A stretch of DNA of 64,000 nt from Haemophilus parainfluenzae (GTDB lineage Bacteria > Pseudomonadota > Gammaproteobacteria > Enterobacterales > Pasteurellaceae): contig NZ_CP063121.1 in assembly GCF_014931415.1 (NCBI RefSeq), forward strand, positions 1 to 64,000, in the 5' to 3' direction. The notes under the pieces are model-generated. The model was not told the origin of the DNA and made no database searches. It worked only from the letters and a program-made list of their open reading frames with translations. Below are positions 1 through 9,305 of the stretch, piece by piece (position 1 is the stretch's first letter; each line of letters starts with the position of its first letter). The translations under genes and the position numbers were made by a program.

Positions 1-1365
1 GTGAGCCTTTCTACCCTATGGCAAGATTGCTTATCTCAACTACAAGATCAGGTTTCCCCGATGGATCTCAGTACTTGGTTACGCCCACTACAAGCGGATT
101 TAATCTCGCAAGATCAAGTGGTGTTATATGCGTCAAATATGTTTGTGAAAAGCTGGGTAGAAAATCATTACTTGGCCCAAATTCATCAAATTTGCCAAGC
201 CCTTGCTAAAAATCCAAATTTACAAATTATCGTAAAAGAAGGGGTAAAACCAGCTCCAAAAGCAGTTGAAGCCCCAATTCAAACGAATAATCATCAAGAA
301 AGTGCGGTGAGTTTTCAGCAAGAATCTGATTCATCCACTAAATTTGAATCACATCTAAATCGTAAACATTTATTCGAAAACTTTGTTGAAGGTAAATCAA
401 ACCAACTCGCTCGTGCTGTGGGTCAAAAACTTGCCCTTGCACCTGGTGAACCAACGGCAAACCCATTCTTTTTATATGGGGGGACTGGTTTAGGTAAAAC
501 TCACTTATTACACGCAATCGGTAATGGCATTTTAGCGAATAAACCGAATGCCCGCGTGCTTTATATCCATGCAAATAACTTTATGCAGCACATGGTAAAA
601 GCAATGCGTGATAATAAAATGGATCAATTCAAAAAATTCTATCGTTCTCTTGATGCATTATTAGTGGATGATATTCAATTCTTCGCAGAAAAAGAAAAAA
701 CACAAGAAGAGTTTTTCCATATTTTCAATAGTTTATTTGAAACTGGCCGTCAAATTATTTTGACCTCTGACCGCTATCCAAAAGAAATTGAAAAAATTGA
801 AGAACGCTTAAAATCTCGTTTCGGCTGGGGTTTAACCACTGCGATTGAACCACCTGATTTAGAAACTCGTGTTGCGATTTTGCTGAAAAAAGCAGAAGAA
901 CATCATATGGAACTGCCGGAAGAAGTGGCATTCTTTATTGCACAACGTTTACGCACCAATGTTCGTGAATTAGAAGGCGCATTAAACCGTGTGAAAGCGA
1001 TGCAAGACTTCAAAGGTGGTCACATTGATATTGATTTTGTCCGTGACACATTAAAAGATATTCTCGCTTTACAAGAACGTTTGGTAACCATTGAAAATAT
1101 TCAGAAAGTCGTGGCAGAATACTATCGAATTAAAGTGGCGGATTTAAAATCGAAAAGCAGAGCAAGATCAGTCACTCGCCCACGCCAAGTTGCGATGGCG
1201 TTAGCAAAAGAATTAACCAATAAAAGCTTACCGGAAATTGGCCGTGCCTTTGAACGCGACCATACGACAGTTTTAAATGCTTGTCGTGAAGTGCCAAAAT
1301 TCCGTGAAAAAGACAGCAGTATTCAAGAAGATTGGGCGAATTTAATTCGCACATTATCTGCATAA
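1..1365 (+). CDS. dnaA: Chromosomal replication initiator DnaA
   Basis: DnaA binds 9-mer DnaA boxes at oriC, opens the duplex and loads DnaB helicase. The 454-residue protein has an N-terminal domain I, a poorly conserved linker (about 75-120), an AAA+ domain with Walker A GGTGLGKT at 160-167 and Walker B LLVDD near 220-224, and a C-terminal helix-turn-helix with the DHTTVLNA signature that reads DnaA boxes. It starts with GTG at base 1, so its promoter lies outside the window. The length is the normal one for Haemophilus DnaA. dnaN follows 10 bases after the stop and recF after that, the classical replication cluster. No DnaA boxes are visible beside it. Confidence 0.98.
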   Translation: MSLSTLWQDCLSQLQDQVSPMDLSTWLRPLQADLISQDQVVLYASNMFVKSWVENHYLAQIHQICQALAKNPNLQIIVKEGVKPAPKAVEAPIQTNNHQESAVSFQQESDSSTKFESHLNRKHLFENFVEGKSNQLARAVGQKLALAPGEPTANPFFLYGGTGLGKTHLLHAIGNGILANKPNARVLYIHANNFMQHMVKAMRDNKMDQFKKFYRSLDALLVDDIQFFAEKEKTQEEFFHIFNSLFETGRQIILTSDRYPKEIEKIEERLKSRFGWGLTTAIEPPDLETRVAILLKKAEEHHMELPEEVAFFIAQRLRTNVRELEGALNRVKAMQDFKGGHIDIDFVRDTLKDILALQERLVTIENIQKVVAEYYRIKVADLKSKSRARSVTRPRQVAMALAKELTNKSLPEIGRAFERDHTTVLNACREVPKFREKDSSIQEDWANLIRTLSA

Positions 1366-1375
1366 GGAGCCAATG

Positions 1376-2476
1376 ATGCAATTTAGCATTTCAAGAGAAA
1401 ATCTATTAAAACCCTTACAGCAAGTTTGTGGCGTATTAAGCAATCGTCCGAATATTCCTGTATTAAATAACGTGTTATTACAAATTGAAGATAACCGTTT
1501 AACGATTACAGGTACAGACCTTGAAGTTGAGCTTTCTAGCTATACTCAACTTTCTTCTTCAACCGCTGATGGTGCGTTCACCATTCCGGCTAAAAAATTC
1601 TTAGATATTTGCCGTACGCTATCAGATGAATTTGAAATTACGGTCACCTTTGAGGAAGATCGTGCCATTGTAGAGTCTGGTCGCAGTAAATTTAATCTCA
1701 CTACGCTACCTGCAGAAGAATACCCAAACCTGACAGATTGGCAATCTGAAGTGGATTTTGCCTTACCGCAAAGTACCTTGCGTCGCTTAATTGAAGCAAC
1801 TCAATTTTCAATGGCAAACCAGGATGCCCGCTATTTCTTAAACGGCATGAAATTTGAAACCGAAGGTAATTTATTACGTACTGTTGCAACTGACGGTCAC
1901 CGTCTTGCGGTTTGTACGATCGAATTAGATCAAGATCTGCAAACTCATTCAGTTATTCTTCCTCGTAAAGGTGTATTAGAACTAAACCGCTTATTAGAAA
2001 GCAGTGACGAGCTTGCTCGTTTGCAAATCGGTACTAATAATCTTCGTATTCACTTAAACCACATTGTGTTTACCTCAAAACTCATTGATGGTCGTTTCCC
2101 TGATTACCGTCGTGTATTACCACGTAATGCAACTCGTATCGTAGAAGGTAACTGGGAAACCTTAAAACAAGCCTTTATACGTGCATCTATTCTTTCAAAT
2201 GAACGTGTACGTAGCGTGCGTTTAAACTTAAGTGAAAACCAACTTAAAATTACCGCATCTAACCCTGAACACGAAGTGGCAGAAGAAATCGTGGATGTGA
2301 ATTACCAAGGCGAAGAAATGGAAGTGGGCTTTAATGTGACTTACATTTTAGACGTATTGAATGCCTTAAAATGCCAACAAGTACGTATTCGCCTAACAGA
2401 TGCATCATCAAGCTGCTTAATTGAAAACAGCGAAGATGCAAGCGCAGAATACGTCATTATGCCAATGCGCCTCTAG
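1376..2476 (+). CDS. dnaN: DNA polymerase III beta sliding clamp
   Basis: The beta clamp is a ring-shaped homodimer that tethers DNA polymerase III and binds many repair proteins. Two ATGs lie in tandem at 1373 and 1376. The second is chosen because AAGGAG (1364-1369), which overlaps the dnaA stop, is 6 bases from it but only 3 from the first, and because it gives 366 residues starting MQFSISREN, the family's standard length. The C-terminus ends in YVIMPMRL, the conserved clamp tail. It lies between dnaA and recF on the same strand and is very likely co-transcribed. Confidence 0.98.
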   Translation: MQFSISRENLLKPLQQVCGVLSNRPNIPVLNNVLLQIEDNRLTITGTDLEVELSSYTQLSSSTADGAFTIPAKKFLDICRTLSDEFEITVTFEEDRAIVESGRSKFNLTTLPAEEYPNLTDWQSEVDFALPQSTLRRLIEATQFSMANQDARYFLNGMKFETEGNLLRTVATDGHRLAVCTIELDQDLQTHSVILPRKGVLELNRLLESSDELARLQIGTNNLRIHLNHIVFTSKLIDGRFPDYRRVLPRNATRIVEGNWETLKQAFIRASILSNERVRSVRLNLSENQLKITASNPEHEVAEEIVDVNYQGEEMEVGFNVTYILDVLNALKCQQVRIRLTDASSSCLIENSEDASAEYVIMPMRL

Positions 2477-2481
2477 AAATA

Positions 2482-3564
2482 ATGGCCATTTCCCGCTTAA
2501 TTGTTGAAAAATTTAGAAATTTAAATGCCGTGGATCTTGAATTTGATCACGGCTTTAACTTTTTAGTCGGCAACAACGGCAGCGGAAAAACGAGCTTATT
2601 AGAAGCAATTTTTTATCTCGGACATGGACGCTCTTTCAAAAGTGCGGTCGTAAATCGCATTATTTCTTACGACGAACCTCATTTCACGCTTTTTGGCCAA
2701 ATTCAAGAAAGTCAGCATCAATGGTCTGTAGGCTTACAAAAACTTCGTCAAGGTAATACCATTGCGAAAATAAATGGTGAAGACGGCAATAAAATTGCCG
2801 ATCTCGCTCACCTTTTACCCATGCAATTAATTACGCCTGAAGGACTTACCCTATTAAACGGTGGACCAAGTTTTCGACGTGCATTTTTAGATTGGGGTTT
2901 ATTCCACCACCATAATAGCTTTCATTCCTCTTGGGTCGCCTTAAACCGTTTATTAAAGCAGCGAAATGCCGCACTCAGTCAAAATCAGCCTTATTCTGCA
3001 ATAAAAATATGGGACATTGAATTAGCTAAATTAGCCCATCAAGTGAGTGATTGGCGCGCTGAATACGCGGAGGCTTTACGTCCTGAGATCGAAAAAACCT
3101 GCCAGTTATTTTTACCTGAATTAGAGATTACTGTGAGCTTTCATCAAGGCTGGGAGAAAGAGACAGAATATGGTGAATTATTGGCGCAAAACTTTGAGCG
3201 AGATAAAGCCATTGGCTATACGGTTTCTGGTCCACAAAAAGCCGATTTCCGTTTTAAAGCCAATGGACTCCCCGTGGAAGATGTACTCTCTCGTGGTCAA
3301 TTAAAATTATTGATGTGTGCGCTACGTTTAGCCCAAGGTGAGCATTTAATGATTCAAAAACAACGTCATTGTATCTTTCTAATTGATGACTTTGCCTCAG
3401 AGTTGGATCAACATAAACGTGCGCTTCTAGCTGAACGCTTGCAACAAAGTGGTTCTCAAGTTTTCGTAACCGCTATTACTCAAGGCCAACTCAAAGAAAT
3501 GCAGGTTGGTAAAGGGAAATTATTCCAAGTGGATACAGGTAAGATCACCGAATTGCAACCATAA
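2482..3564 (+). CDS. recF: DNA replication and repair ATPase RecF
   Basis: RecF works with RecO and RecR to load RecA at single-strand gaps and stalled forks. The 360-residue SMC-like ABC ATPase shows Walker A GNNGSGKTS near residues 31-39, the signature LSRGQLKLL near 268-276, and Walker B with the D-loop at CIFLIDDFASELD near 305. Only 5 bases separate it from dnaN. A copy of the uptake core (2640-2648) lies inside the coding region. A hairpin terminator follows directly after the stop. Confidence 0.97.
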   Translation: MAISRLIVEKFRNLNAVDLEFDHGFNFLVGNNGSGKTSLLEAIFYLGHGRSFKSAVVNRIISYDEPHFTLFGQIQESQHQWSVGLQKLRQGNTIAKINGEDGNKIADLAHLLPMQLITPEGLTLLNGGPSFRRAFLDWGLFHHHNSFHSSWVALNRLLKQRNAALSQNQPYSAIKIWDIELAKLAHQVSDWRAEYAEALRPEIEKTCQLFLPELEITVSFHQGWEKETEYGELLAQNFERDKAIGYTVSGPQKADFRFKANGLPVEDVLSRGQLKLLMCALRLAQGEHLMIQKQRHCIFLIDDFASELDQHKRALLAERLQQSGSQVFVTAITQGQLKEMQVGKGKLFQVDTGKITELQP

Positions 3565-3569
3565 AAAAT

Positions 3570-3595
3570 AATCCGATCTGTTTAAAGATCGGATT
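3570..3595. terminator. Bidirectional terminator between recF and nagA
   Basis: A perfect 10-bp stem (AATCCGATCT / AGATCGGATT) with a 6-base loop lies between two convergent genes. A-rich sequence on the left and T-rich sequence on the right allow it to end transcription from both sides. An uptake core (3620-3628) begins 25 bases further on and runs into the nagA stop codon. Confidence 0.8.
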
Positions 3596-3627
3596 ACGTT
3601 TAAAACAATGCTATTTTTGACCGCACT

Positions 3628-4773
3628 TTAGTTTGGTTTCCATTCACCATTCAATATGGTACCAATCACATCATAATCTTTTGTGAATACAGCCAAATTA
3701 GCCACTTTACCCGCTTCAACAGAACCTAAACGGTCATCTACGCCAATCGCTCTTGCTGGGTACAGGTTACTCATACGAATCGCTTCTGCTAATGGAATTT
3801 CCACATACTCTACAGCATTCTTAATAGATTCCATCATGGTAATCGATGCGCCCGCAATCGTACCATTTGCATCGTAGCAACGACCTTCTTTCACATAAAT
3901 CGGTTTTCCTACAAAAGTGAAAGTTTCCAATTCAGGTGGTGCACCTGCAGCAGCAAGAGAATCGGTTACAATGCAAAGTTTGTCACCTTTCGCTTTTTTA
4001 TCTAAGCGAACGTTACCAAAATTCACATGCACGCCATCTACAATAATCCCCGTGTAAACATCGGAATCTAACACTGCGCCAACTACGCCCATCGCACGTC
4101 CTGAACTGATCGGCGACATCGCATTATGCAAGTGTGTCGCAAAAGTTGCCCCTTTATGAAAGGCGGCTTTTGCTACTTCATAAGTCGCATTAGAATGGCC
4201 AATAGACACAATAATGCCTGCTTTCACAAAATCAGGAATATATTGCACCGTTGGGTTTTCAGCAGCAATAGTTAACTTAGTAATCACATCCGCATTATCA
4301 CACAAGAAATCTTTCATCTCTGGCGTCGCTTCACGGATATATTCCGGACGATGCACACCTTTTTTCTCAAGACTTAAATAAGGGCCTTCGATGTGTAAGC
4401 CAAGCGCTTGATTTTTATGCTTATTCAAATACTCACGCATAATATTTACTGCGCGTTTTATATCTTCATCTGGTGCAGTAATAAACGTTGGCAAGAAACT
4501 GGTACAGCCTGATTTTAAGTTCGTGGCTTGCATAATTTCTAATGTTTCCACGCTTGTTTGATCGTTAAACATCACACCGCCGCAGCCGTTTAATTGCAAA
4601 TCAATAAAACCTGCAGTGAGATTATGCCCTTTTAAATCAATGGTTTTAATCCCGCTTTCTAATTCGCTTTGTGGAATAACGGATTGAATATATTCCCCTT
4701 CAATAACCACTGCATAATCTCTTAAGACTTCATTTTTCGTGTAGATTACGCTGTTAATTAATGCATACTTCAT
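3628..4773 (-). CDS. nagA: N-acetylglucosamine-6-phosphate deacetylase
   Basis: NagA converts GlcNAc-6-phosphate to glucosamine-6-phosphate and acetate, the step before NagB. The protein is an amidohydrolase with the family's GFIDLQLNGCGG near residue 55, the metal-ligand motif HIEGPYLS near 125, GHSNATYEVA and ATHLHNAMSP near 190-220, and the catalytic Asp in IVTDSLAAAG. Two ATGs are in tandem (4776 and 4773). The second lies 7 bases from AGGA and gives 381 residues, matching the family. It is the last gene of the nanE-nanK-nanR-nanA-nagB-nagA transcript. The stop codon overlaps an uptake sequence. Confidence 0.96.
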   Translation of the reverse strand: MKYALINSVIYTKNEVLRDYAVVIEGEYIQSVIPQSELESGIKTIDLKGHNLTAGFIDLQLNGCGGVMFNDQTSVETLEIMQATNLKSGCTSFLPTFITAPDEDIKRAVNIMREYLNKHKNQALGLHIEGPYLSLEKKGVHRPEYIREATPEMKDFLCDNADVITKLTIAAENPTVQYIPDFVKAGIIVSIGHSNATYEVAKAAFHKGATFATHLHNAMSPISSGRAMGVVGAVLDSDVYTGIIVDGVHVNFGNVRLDKKAKGDKLCIVTDSLAAAGAPPELETFTFVGKPIYVKEGRCYDANGTIAGASITMMESIKNAVEYVEIPLAEAIRMSNLYPARAIGVDDRLGSVEAGKVANLAVFTKDYDVIGTILNGEWKPN

Positions 4774-4809
4774 CATACCTTCCTAAAATCAAATTAAAAT
4801 TAACCGCAC

Positions 4810-5613
4810 TTATAATACACTATGAATCGCGCGACCTTCCAATTCAGTAAAATATTTCACTGTTTTGACTTTCAATTCTTGCAATGCTGGCTCATCACAT
4901 ACCAAAACGAAATGACGATGAAGCTGTAAAGCACTCACTGTCCAAAGGTGATTAATACTGCCCTCTACGGCGGCTTGTACGGCTAAGGCTTTATTATAAC
5001 CCGTTGCTAAAATCATCACTTCTTCTGCATCAAGTAATGTCCCTACACCTATTGTTAAGGCATATTTTGGTACTTGATTTACGTCATTATTAAAGAAACG
5101 AGAATTCGCAATAATAGTATCTGGCGTTAAAGTTTTAATACGGGTACGCGAACTTAAAGAAGACGCAGGTTCATTAAAGGCAATATGTCCGTCAACACCT
5201 ACACCGCCCATAAACAAATGAATTTTGCCATAAGATTTAATTTTTTCTTCATAACGGCGGCATTCTTCATCATGGTCATTGGTATTACCATTTAAAATAT
5301 TGATATTTTGCGGTTGAATATCAATATGGTTGAAGAAATTATTATGCATAAAACTGTGATAGCTTTCTGGATGTTCTTTTGGTAAACCCACATATTCATC
5401 CATATTGAAAGTCACCACATGTTTAAAACTCACTTCTCCTGCTTGATTTAATTTAATCAATTCTTGATAGGTCTTAAGTGGCGTACCACCTGTTGGTAAA
5501 CCTAATACAAAAGGACGTTCTGCGGTAGGTTTAAAATGATTAATTCGATCAGCAATATGACGCGCCGCCCAACGGCTGACTTGTTGTTCATTATTCAGAG
5601 GAATGAGACGCAT
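4810..5613 (-). CDS. nagB: Glucosamine-6-phosphate deaminase
   Basis: NagB converts glucosamine-6-phosphate to fructose-6-phosphate and ammonia, delivering amino sugars to glycolysis. The 267-residue protein contains [24 protein letters not shown] with the catalytic Asp, and [14 protein letters not shown] with the ring-opening His, all typical of the hexosaminidase-type NagB fold. The open frame extends 8 codons further upstream, but the ATG at 5613 starts the conserved MRLIPL, has AAGGA 8 bases ahead, and gives the usual length. It sits between nanA and nagA in the same operon, separated from nanA by a 12-bp hairpin. Confidence 0.97.
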   Translation of the reverse strand: MRLIPLNNEQQVSRWAARHIADRINHFKPTAERPFVLGLPTGGTPLKTYQELIKLNQAGEVSFKHVVTFNMDEYVGLPKEHPESYHSFMHNNFFNHIDIQPQNINILNGNTNDHDEECRRYEEKIKSYGKIHLFMGGVGVDGHIAFNEPASSLSSRTRIKTLTPDTIIANSRFFNNDVNQVPKYALTIGVGTLLDAEEVMILATGYNKALAVQAAVEGSINHLWTVSALQLHRHFVLVCDEPALQELKVKTVKYFTELEGRAIHSVL

Positions 5614-5644
5614 AATAACCTTCCTTATCGGTACCACACCGACA

Positions 5645-5675
5645 TTCTTTCCTCTCCGATAGAGAGAGGAAAGAA
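5645..5675 (-). promoter_or_regulatory. Intercistronic hairpin between nanA and nagB
   Basis: A perfect 12-bp inverted repeat (TTCTTTCCTCTC and its complement) with a 7-base loop lies in the 88-base gap between nanA and nagB. No good T-run follows on the minus strand, so it resembles an RNA processing or mRNA-stabilising hairpin more than a full terminator. It could set different levels for the nan and nag halves of the operon. Its function is inferred. Confidence 0.6.
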
Positions 5676-5701
5676 GTAAGTGCGGTCACTTTTCCATTAA
5701 T

Positions 5702-6580
5702 TTATAAATATTTTGCTTTTAACTCTTTCGCTTTCGCTAATTGCTCTGGCGTTGCTTTCGCTGTCATTGGCTCACGGCAATAACCTGCATCCACACCATC
5801 TAGTTTCAATAACTCTTTGATAGTGAGATATAAGCCATTCGCTAAAATGCCTTCGATAAGATCATTGGTCACATGTTGAACTTGAAGCGCATCAGCCAAT
5901 TTACCTTGTTTGGTTAATTCAAAGATTTGTCTTGCGCGTACACCATTAACATTGAATGTACTACCAATTGCACCATCCACACCTAAAGATACTGCAGGTA
6001 CCATCATTTCATCAAAACCAGCCCAAATGAGGTGATTTGGATAAGCTTTTTTCAAGCGTTCTAATAGATAGAAATCCCCAGCGGTAAATTTCACACCTAG
6101 CACTTTCGGGTTTTTATAAAGTTCGCCGAATTGTTCAATACCCATGTTCACGCCAGTTAAGAACGGAATTGAGTACACGATCATGTTATTGCCCGTTTCT
6201 GCAATAATGGTGTCGTAGTAATGTTTGATTTCAGGGAAGCTGAATTTATAGTAGAAAGGCGTTACCGCAGAAAGACTGTCATAGCCTAATTCGGTTGCAT
6301 ATTTACCTAATTCCACTGCTTCGTGTAAGTTTACGCTACCCACTTGTGCGATTAACGCGACTTGGTCTTTCGCTTCATCTTTCGCGATACGGAAAATTTG
6401 TTTTTTCTCTTCCGTAGAAAGCATGAAGTTTTCACCTGTTGAGCCGCCTACATATAAACCATCAATTTTCATCTTATCAATGTTATAGCGAATAATTTCA
6501 CGCAAACCTTTTTCATTGATAGAGCCATCTTCATTGAATGATACTAATAACGCACTAAAAATACCTTTTAAGTTACGCAT
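5702..6580 (-). CDS. nanA: N-acetylneuraminate lyase
   Basis: NanA cleaves N-acetylneuraminate to N-acetylmannosamine and pyruvate. The 292-residue TIM-barrel protein of the DapA/NanA family has the substrate motif [10 protein letters not shown] near residue 45, the catalytic Tyr in YSIPFLTG near 136, and the Schiff-base Lys in GVKFTAGDF near 164. The ATG is preceded by GGAGAG at good distance. It closely resembles the H. influenzae enzyme. It stands between the regulator nanR, 9 bases upstream, and nagB downstream. Confidence 0.97.
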   Translation of the reverse strand: MRNLKGIFSALLVSFNEDGSINEKGLREIIRYNIDKMKIDGLYVGGSTGENFMLSTEEKKQIFRIAKDEAKDQVALIAQVGSVNLHEAVELGKYATELGYDSLSAVTPFYYKFSFPEIKHYYDTIIAETGNNMIVYSIPFLTGVNMGIEQFGELYKNPKVLGVKFTAGDFYLLERLKKAYPNHLIWAGFDEMMVPAVSLGVDGAIGSTFNVNGVRARQIFELTKQGKLADALQVQHVTNDLIEGILANGLYLTIKELLKLDGVDAGYCREPMTAKATPEQLAKAKELKAKYL

Positions 6581-6589
6581 TTTTCTCTC

Positions 6590-7456
6590 CTATTTAATAC
6601 GTTGTTCTAAAATGACATTTAATGTTTTTTGCTTTATTTTGACCGCACTTTCCTGCGATGCCTGTACCAATAAAGCATAAATCAAATCTAATACGAATAA
6701 TTGAGCAATCTTCGTGCCGATAGAGTCGCCTTGTAACTTGCCTTGCTTATTGCCATTCACTAAAACCAGATCGGCATATTCAGTGATTGGAGAACGCAAA
6801 CTGTGTGTAATCGCAATGGTTTTGGCGCCATTTTCTTTAGCGATTTTCATGGTATGAGTGGTTTCTTGAGAATAACCGGAATGGCTCAAACCAATTGCCA
6901 CATCCTTTTTCGTCAATAACGATGCCTGCATATACATAAAATGATTATTACCTGTCGCATCCACTTGCACACCGATACGCATCAATTTATTTTTGGCATC
7001 CTCTGCTGTAATACCCGATGTGCCCACACCAAATAAAAAGACACGATTCGCTTGCTGAATGGCTTTTACGGCCTCTTCCAACTGCTCAAAATCTAATAAA
7101 TTAATGGTTTCATCCATCACGTTATTGATGGCAGATTTCAGCTTATGCGCAATATTCAATGAGTTGTCAGAATCGGTAATATCTGAATCTAATACGGTGT
7201 TATCTTTACCATCTTTCGTCGCAAGCTCGATGGATAATTCCAATTTAAAATCACTGAAGCCTTTAAAGCCGAGAGTGCGGCAAAAACGCACAAAGGTCGC
7301 TTCCCCTACTTCTAAATGAGCCGCAATTTCAGCTAGAGGACATTGCACCGCAAGATCAGGATTCAATAAAATCGCATCCGCAATTTTCTTTTCAGTTTTC
7401 GTTAAACTGCGATATAACGAGCTGATGGTATTTAAAATATTGCCATTTTTAGCCAT
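6590..7456 (-). CDS. nanR: RpiR-family sialic acid regulator (SiaR/NanR type)
   Basis: This 288-residue RpiR-family regulator has an N-terminal helix-turn-helix (about 1-75, including EIAAHLEVGEATFVRFCR) and a C-terminal SIS sugar-phosphate-binding domain (about 125-260, with VFLFGVGTSG and AIGLSHSGYSQETT). In H. influenzae the homologue SiaR represses the nan and transporter genes, responds to glucosamine-6-phosphate and acts together with CRP. The start has GGGAG upstream, and the first 8 bases overlap the end of nanK, which suggests translational coupling. Its likely targets are its own operon and the divergent nagE. The name siaR is equally valid. Confidence 0.9.
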   Translation of the reverse strand: MAKNGNILNTISSLYRSLTKTEKKIADAILLNPDLAVQCPLAEIAAHLEVGEATFVRFCRTLGFKGFSDFKLELSIELATKDGKDNTVLDSDITDSDNSLNIAHKLKSAINNVMDETINLLDFEQLEEAVKAIQQANRVFLFGVGTSGITAEDAKNKLMRIGVQVDATGNNHFMYMQASLLTKKDVAIGLSHSGYSQETTHTMKIAKENGAKTIAITHSLRSPITEYADLVLVNGNKQGKLQGDSIGTKIAQLFVLDLIYALLVQASQESAVKIKQKTLNVILEQRIK

Positions 7457-8387
7457 AAACCACTCCCGTATTTTTTGCTTGTAATAAGCAATCTTTTACC
7501 CAGTAAGCTGCACCAATCAAGCCAGCATCTTGCCCGAATTTAGCACTTTCTAATTCACAATGATAAACAGCAGGAAGTTCACTTAATAAAGATTGAACCA
7601 ACGGTAAATAACCGTCTGCTAATCCGACACTACCGCCAACCACGACTTTCTGCATATCTAAGCCAATCTTCAAATCTGCAATTAAATTCGCGATAGCTTG
7701 AGCTGAACGTGTGACAAGTGCGGTTGCTTTTTCATCATTTTGACGAAAACGTGCAAAAACTTCTTTCGGATCACAAGGATCATCCCATTGAGAAGAAACC
7801 GCTTCAATAGCTCGACCTGATGCAATGGCTTCGACACAACCATGCCGACCACAGCCGCAAACGGGGCCATTAGGATCGGCCAAAGTATGACCTATATGCC
7901 CTGCAATGCCGTTTGGCTCAGTGAGCAAACGATGATTTAAAATTAAACCGCCACCTACGCCTGTGGAAACCGTAATAAAGGTAAAGTTTTGCACATCATC
8001 AGGATTTTGTAGTTGATACTCTGCATAGGCTGCAGCTTGCACGTCATTAAGCAACCCAATCGGTTTATCAGTATGCTGTGCAATGCTGTCTTTTAGCGGA
8101 AATTGGGCTAATCCACCCAAATTTTTAGGGTTAAGTGCGGTCAAAACGCCTTGGTTAATAATGCCCGTTGAAGCAACGGCGACATAATCAAACTGTCCTT
8201 CATATTCTTTTAACAACTGAGCAAGGGTTTGATGCATAGCTTGTGTGGCATCATCTTGTGGCGTGGAAATCTGTTTTCGCTGTTGAATCTCACCATTTTT
8301 CACTATAGCAGAAGCGATTTTTGTGCCACCAATATCTAATGCCAAACAACGCTGTAATGCTTGACCACTATCCACTGTTAATGACAT
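7449..8387 (-). CDS. nanK: N-acetylmannosamine kinase (ROK family)
   Basis: NanK phosphorylates N-acetylmannosamine to ManNAc-6-phosphate using ATP. The protein has the ROK pattern: the phosphate-binding DIGGTK near residue 19, GLLNDVQAAA with the catalytic Asp, STGVGGGL, and the zinc site CGCGRHGCVEAIASG. At 312 residues it carries about 12 extra N-terminal residues relative to the H. influenzae kinase. The start used here has AAGGAAG upstream and no ATG lies nearer the conserved core. It is 11 bases from nanE and overlaps nanR by 8 bases. Confidence 0.95.
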   Translation of the reverse strand: MSLTVDSGQALQRCLALDIGGTKIASAIVKNGEIQQRKQISTPQDDATQAMHQTLAQLLKEYEGQFDYVAVASTGIINQGVLTALNPKNLGGLAQFPLKDSIAQHTDKPIGLLNDVQAAAYAEYQLQNPDDVQNFTFITVSTGVGGGLILNHRLLTEPNGIAGHIGHTLADPNGPVCGCGRHGCVEAIASGRAIEAVSSQWDDPCDPKEVFARFRQNDEKATALVTRSAQAIANLIADLKIGLDMQKVVVGGSVGLADGYLPLVQSLLSELPAVYHCELESAKFGQDAGLIGAAYWVKDCLLQAKNTGVVYG

Positions 8388-8398
8388 GTCTTCTTCCT

Positions 8399-9088
8399 TT
8401 ATTTTTTTGCTGAATGAATGGCTTTAGCAAACCAGCTTACAATATGCTCTAAACGCGTTAATGCAGAACCAACTGTCACGCAATAAGCACCAATTTCAAT
8501 GGCTGTTTTCGCCAACTCAGGGGTGTTATAACGGCCTTCCGCCATGACACGACAGCCTGCGGCTTTCAAATCTTTGACTAATTGATAATCAGGCTCTTCA
8601 GGTACAGCACCACCTGTGTAGCCAGACATCGTACTACCCACAATATCAAAACCGAGTTTTTGGCAGTACAAGCCTTCTTCTAAATTCGAACAATCCGCCA
8701 TGGCTAAACAGCCTAATTCGTGGATTTTTTTGACCGCACTTTCAATATCTACTGGTCTAGGGCGATTTGTCCCATCCACGGCAATAATATCTGCACCGGC
8801 TTTCGCTAAATCTTCAATATCATGCAAAAATGGGGTAATTCGCACTGGGCTGTCAGGTAAATCACGTTTCACAATACCAATAATCGGCACATTCACGGTA
8901 GGGCGTGTTGCTTTGAGATTTTCTACGCCCTCAATACGCAATCCGGCTGCGCCACCAATAACAGAAGCCTGCGCCATCGCCGCCACGATTTCTGGTTTAT
9001 CCATCGGGCCGTCATCGACAGGCTGACAAGAAGCAATAAGACCAAATTTGATTTTATCTAAGACTTCATTATGTGATAATTTCGACAT
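8399..9088 (-). CDS. nanE: N-acetylmannosamine-6-phosphate 2-epimerase
   Basis: NanE converts ManNAc-6-phosphate to GlcNAc-6-phosphate, the entry point for NagA. The 229-residue TIM-barrel protein has [15 protein letters not shown] near the N-terminus, the catalytic Lys in IGIVKRD, and AVDGT and MADCS strands. The open frame runs 49 codons further upstream, but the ATG at 9088 begins the conserved MSKLSH, has GGAG 5 bases ahead and matches family length. It is the first gene of the six-gene nan/nag operon and is divergent from nagE. Confidence 0.96.
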   Translation of the reverse strand: MSKLSHNEVLDKIKFGLIASCQPVDDGPMDKPEIVAAMAQASVIGGAAGLRIEGVENLKATRPTVNVPIIGIVKRDLPDSPVRITPFLHDIEDLAKAGADIIAVDGTNRPRPVDIESAVKKIHELGCLAMADCSNLEEGLYCQKLGFDIVGSTMSGYTGGAVPEEPDYQLVKDLKAAGCRVMAEGRYNTPELAKTAIEIGAYCVTVGSALTRLEHIVSWFAKAIHSAKK

Positions 9089-9140
9089 ATAAACTCCTAT
9101 ATTAGACAGTAACACTTGGTGTCCTTTTGGCTCTTTCGTC

Positions 9141-9146
9141 ATTATA
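9141..9146 (-). promoter_or_regulatory. Probable -10 element of the nan operon promoter
   Basis: TATAAT on the minus strand lies 52 bases before the nanE start and predicts transcription from about 9134. The -35 region is only a T-run, which fits an activator-dependent promoter. The CRP site centred near 9204.5 would then sit about 70 bases upstream, close to the -71.5 class I position. Confidence 0.55.
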
Positions 9147-9191
9147 GTAAAACTCACACCATAAAAAAATATTTTTTGAAGTTTAATTTCA

Positions 9192-9217
9192 AAATTTGTG
9201 ATCGGCTTCTCAAATTT
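9192..9217. promoter_or_regulatory. CRP binding site between nanE and nagE
   Basis: The left arm AAATTTGTGA and right arm TCTCAAATTT are separated by 6 bases. The arms are complementary at 9 of 10 positions, and the core TGTGA-N6-TCTCA matches the CRP consensus except for one base. It is the classical (CRP-N) type and lies in the divergent control region, so it could activate both the nan operon and nagE. CRP co-control with SiaR is established for the corresponding H. influenzae region. Confidence 0.8.
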
Positions 9218-9266
9218 AAGATAAAGTGACAACATCTATACAAAATATTTTTTTTTACTTTAAAAT

Positions 9267-9283
9267 ATGAAGTAATACTTCAT
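9267..9283. promoter_or_regulatory. 17-bp palindromic operator candidate upstream of nagE
   Basis: ATGAAGTA-A-TACTTCAT is a perfect 8-bp inverted repeat around a central A. It overlaps a second repeat (AAGTAAT at 9270-9276, ATTACTT at 9282-9288). It ends 22 bases before the nagE ATG, at or just after the expected transcription start, a position suited to repression. The RpiR-type regulator encoded in the divergent operon is the obvious candidate ligand. That link is inference. Confidence 0.55.
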
Positions 9284-9305
9284 TACTTATAAATAGGAGA
9301 AAAAA

